Assembly: GCA_046760905.1 (NCBI GenBank)
Contig: JBHIFB010000130.1
Coordinates: 1-9,018, forward strand
Length of the DNA stretch: 9,018 bases
Direction: 5' to 3'
DNA from: JBHIFB01 sp046760905
Lineage (GTDB): Bacteria; Gemmatimonadota; CAZMKB01
Translations under genes and position numbers: made by a program
Notes under the pieces: generated by a model
Seen by the model: only the letters and a program-made list of their open reading frames with translations
Told to the model about the DNA's origin: nothing
Database searches by the model: none
Shown here: positions 7,167 to 9,018 of the stretch, in pieces
Position numbering within the stretch: the stretch's first letter is position 1
How the letters are laid out: the number at the start of each line of letters is the position of its first letter

Positions 7167-8633
7167 CTATATCAACTTCAGTTCCCTACCGGCCTCTTCA
7201 CTCGCTTTGACGATCCTTGCGATGGCATCGCCCAATGCCAGGAATAAAAATGTAAATGTTGCCCAGGTGATCTGTTGAAAAAAGTTATTTGTGATAAGGG
7301 TGATCAATGCAACGAAATAGGCCTCGAGAATAAGTCGGTTCATTCCAAGCACAGTTTTGCGAAGCTGACTTAGTATTCTCCAAAATATATAACCTAGCAG
7401 GCAGAAATAAGTAATGAGACCAAGGATGCCGGTTTCGCTCAAGATTTGAAATGGAGAAGAGTGGACCGAAAGTCTCGTATAATTGCCAGTGTAACTACTG
7501 AAATTGTTAAAACCGTATCCGAGTATTGGGTATTCTTTAATTGCCTCCAGTCCCAGTTCAAACAATCCATATCGTGAGCTGACAGAGGCTTCATTCAAGG
7601 ATACAAGTATATCATACGCAAAGCCGAGGAGCCCGGTAACATATGAAATGAAGAAAAGAAACGTCAACGCTATCAGTTTATGAAATAACAGGTTCGGCTT
7701 CTTAAGGAGAAAAATAGCCAGACACCCGAAAAACATAGCTACCCATGTGCCTCTTGCTGTTGACAGGAATAATGGTATTAGCATTAATCCCATTATACTC
7801 AATATTATTGTTCTCTGCCTCCTCGGAATATATTCTGGGCTAAGGAAACCATAGAGCATCATGATGAACATGGGAGATATATCCGTTGCCATTACGGTGG
7901 GATGCTTGAAGAAACCGCTTACTCTTGGATATATGCCGATTGGGGATACTACGACTCTTTTCACGTTTGGCCCCGCAAAGGAATAGTTGATTCCGGTACC
8001 ATAGAATATAACCGCTTGAATCACCGCTACCAGGGATGTAAATATACACATGACTATATATAGTCGGAAAAAATGCTCGAGCTCTTTTTCTGTCATGAGG
8101 GAGTTGAGCACAAGGAACACTACAAGAAGTTTGATATTGAGTTTCAGCAGATTGGAATAAGTAAAGGTAACGCCTATGGAATGAGGAAGGAGGAGGGATA
8201 TATTGCAGAATAGAAAGTGTACGATCATAAAATAGAAGATAGGAGTAACGATGATTCTTTCTATCTTCCTGAGAGATAAAAGCACAGAGAATGTGAAAAT
8301 GTAAATTATGAGAACTAAGTTGCTAATATCCAGCCGGAAGCCTGCAAAGAAGATATGGATAAATATCAGGATAAGAAAGATATATGATTGCGAGAATTCG
8401 AACCTTTTAAAGCGTGCGATTAACCATTTAAACGCTGAGTACATCAAGTACATAAGAAACGAAAGAACAATCAGAGCGAAACCTATAAGGTATGCATATT
8501 CGCCGGGGATGTGAATCCAATTTTCAAAAGTATTGGTGAAAACAAAAGGAGCTGTGGTTACTAAAGTACCAATGATCAATCCTAAAAACGCCAGTAGCGT
8601 ATTATGATGGAAATATGTGAATATGTACTTCAT
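7167..8633 (-). CDS. O-antigen ligase/polymerase-like membrane protein (Wzy_C/WaaL family)
   Basis: Polytopic inner-membrane protein of 488 residues with roughly ten to twelve hydrophobic helices. Family features (ATG numbering): RVSGFFKHPTVMA at 237-249, STARGTW at 291-297 matching the usual SRG-type motif, and the periplasmic-loop block from about 350 with R354, PILGYGFNNF at 369-378, H391, and SETGILGL at 399-406 before the last helices. Relatives join or polymerise undecaprenyl-linked O-antigen, teichuronic-type or exopolysaccharide units at the periplasmic face. The histidine is followed by Ser, where many relatives have HN. Sequence cannot separate ligase from polymerase. ATG at 8633 is preferred: it overlaps an upstream TGA (TGATG), while the adjacent TTG at 8636 adds only one residue. 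AGGA lies 10 nt upstream inside a palindrome. No glycosyltransferase or flippase genes are nearby. Confidence 0.87.
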   Translation of the reverse strand: MKYIFTYFHHNTLLAFLGLIIGTLVTTAPFVFTNTFENWIHIPGEYAYLIGFALIVLSFLMYLMYSAFKWLIARFKRFEFSQSYIFLILIFIHIFFAGFRLDISNLVLIIYIFTFSVLLSLRKIERIIVTPIFYFMIVHFLFCNISLLLPHSIGVTFTYSNLLKLNIKLLVVFLVLNSLMTEKELEHFFRLYIVMCIFTSLVAVIQAVIFYGTGINYSFAGPNVKRVVVSPIGIYPRVSGFFKHPTVMATDISPMFIMMLYGFLSPEYIPRRQRTIILSIMGLMLIPLFLSTARGTWVAMFFGCLAIFLLKKPNLLFHKLIALTFLFFISYVTGLLGFAYDILVSLNEASVSSRYGLFELGLEAIKEYPILGYGFNNFSSYTGNYTRLSVHSSPFQILSETGILGLITYFCLLGYIFWRILSQLRKTVLGMNRLILEAYFVALITLITNNFFQQITWATFTFLFLALGDAIARIVKASEEAGRELKLI

Positions 8634-8856
8634 CAAAATGTGTTCCTGGCCAGGAAATTGTTAATGTCCACACCCGAATTTTCAAAGCTGTCTTCATCGA
8701 TAAAAACTTTCCGGATTTTTCGGATATCGAACCGATGAAATACCTACATGAATAATTAGCAATATTTATGCCTCTTTGAGAGCCTGAACCTGTTTCAATT
8801 TCGATTATAAGATTGTTATTTTGTACAGCTAAAAATTCATTAAATTTGTCTATACA
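8633..8856 (-). pseudogene. Frameshifted relic of a gene once upstream of the polymerase-like gene
   Basis: On the - strand, one frame is open from 8743 to a TGA at 8635-8633 and ends KVFIDEDSFENSGVDINN then FLARNTF; this TGA overlaps the next ATG as TGATG, the arrangement of translationally coupled genes. A second frame, open from 8856 past 8700, reads protein-like (for example FNEFLAVQNNNLIIEIETGS). Joining the two needs one frameshift near 8700-8730. Neither part has a proper start upstream. I do not recognise the family. The second frame also holds a 31-codon ORF (8697-8602, starting MKTALKIRVW) that overlaps the start of the polymerase-like gene and could be a translated leader instead. 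Confidence 0.33.
8643..8656. promoter_or_regulatory. Perfect 14-bp palindrome covering the Shine-Dalgarno of the polymerase-like gene
   Basis: TTCCTGGCCAGGAA is exactly self-complementary. On the - strand its right half supplies the AGGAA that serves as ribosome binding site for ATG 8633. In RNA it can form a 5-bp stem with a GGCC loop that hides that site; in DNA it could be a dimer-binding operator. Confidence 0.45.
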
Positions 8857-8884
8857 TTATAGCATAAAAGACAACAAGGTTCAA
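8856..8884 (-). promoter_or_regulatory. Sigma70-type extended -10 promoter upstream of the polymerase-like gene
   Basis: Read on the - strand: TTGAAC (8884-8879, four of six consensus bases), a 17-bp spacer, and a perfect TATAAT (8861-8856), with TGC directly before it forming an extended -10. Initiation near 8849 gives a leader of about 215 nt before ATG 8633, running through the gene relic. The promoter lies where the AT-rich flank meets the element-like sequence at the right end. Confidence 0.6.
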
Positions 8885-9018
8885 GCTGACCCCATTTCTG
8901 ACATAGAGAGGAACTGATGTGTATCTTAGTGGGCCGTTTCTTAATTACGGTAACGTATTTCCTCCTGGCACGGCCCACGGCCGAGGGGGTTCGGGGGACG
9001 GCGGCCTGCCCCCCGAGG
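8885..9018. mobile_element. Probable end of a small non-autonomous or REP-like mobile element
   Basis: This stretch has no coding potential but strong structure. GTGGGCCGT (8929-8937) pairs perfectly with ACGGCCCAC (8970-8978), around a 32-nt loop that contains the right copy of the flanking repeat. A second stem pairs TCGGGGG (8991-8997) with CCCCCGA (9010-9016). The CTTAATTACGGTAAC core resembles sequence I recall beside REP-associated (IS200-like, Y1) transposase genes in varied bacteria, but no transposase lies in the window. The element runs off the window, so its full extent is unknown. A structured non-coding RNA or an assembly-edge repeat are alternatives. Confidence 0.38.
8943..8954. 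repeat. Right copy of the flanking inverted repeat
   Basis: AATTACGGTAAC is the exact reverse complement of positions 18-29. It also contains the interrupted palindrome TTAC-G-GTAA and sits in the loop of the hairpin at 8929-8978. Confidence 0.5.

Noticed and set aside
8760..8850. Methyltransferase-like glycine motif (EIETGSGS) in the relic upstream of the polymerase-like gene
   Set aside because: The resemblance to the SAM-binding motif is only a few residues, in an incomplete frame; too weak to name a family.
1..9018. tRNA, rRNA, CRISPR array or complete transposase gene
   Set aside because: No cloverleaf with a TTCGA-type arm, no rRNA-like stretch, no evenly spaced direct repeats, and no transposase frame were found on either strand.

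Overview
The window (9,018 bp, moderate GC with an AT-rich lean) holds four large, intact protein genes, all acting at or outside the inner membrane. The clearest clue to the source is the 846-residue beta-helix protein. It ends in a type A C-terminal sorting domain of the type IX secretion system (T9SS), with the NYPNPFNP motif, a WDG block and a SGVYF block. This points to a Gram-negative member of the Fibrobacteres-Chlorobi-Bacteroidetes (FCB) supergroup or a nearby uncultured candidate phylum. A lipobox lipoprotein and an O-antigen ligase/polymerase-like protein fit an outer-membrane-bearing cell. No finer taxonomy is supportable from sequence alone.

Layout, left to right. Positions 1-313 carry no intact gene. 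They hold a GTTACCGTAATT motif that recurs inverted at the far right, a possible relic of an upstream reading frame, and a strong Shine-Dalgarno in front of a 13-codon ORF. Positions 314-1885 (+) encode a family 5 (DppA/OppA-type) solute-binding lipoprotein without permease or ATPase neighbours. It converges on 1901-4120 (-), a membrane-anchored alkaline-phosphatase-superfamily phosphodiesterase/phosphotransferase, transcribed from a full-consensus sigma70-type promoter (TTGACA, 17 bp, TATAAT) at 4221-4249. A roughly 490-bp divergent intergenic region with several inverted repeats separates it from 4611-7151 (+), the secreted right-handed parallel beta-helix protein with about 19 coils. That gene converges, with 15 bp between coding ends, on 7167-8633 (-), a polytopic O-antigen ligase/polymerase-like protein.

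The right flank (8634-9018) is the most unusual part. The start of the polymerase-like gene overlaps the stop (TGATG) of a frame that looks like the end of a decayed upstream gene. A perfect 14-bp palindrome there covers the Shine-Dalgarno. A promoter with a consensus extended -10 lies at 8856-8884. Beyond it come a strong hairpin and an extremely GC-rich tail that resemble a small non-autonomous mobile or REP-like element.

The genes do not form one operon (+, -, +, - order). The common theme is envelope and surface function: solute capture, phospho-group chemistry outside the membrane, a secreted beta-helix protein, and surface polysaccharide assembly. No convincing new multi-gene system is visible. 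The points most worth checking are the flanking repeats, the decayed gene edges, and the possible leader control of the polymerase-like gene.
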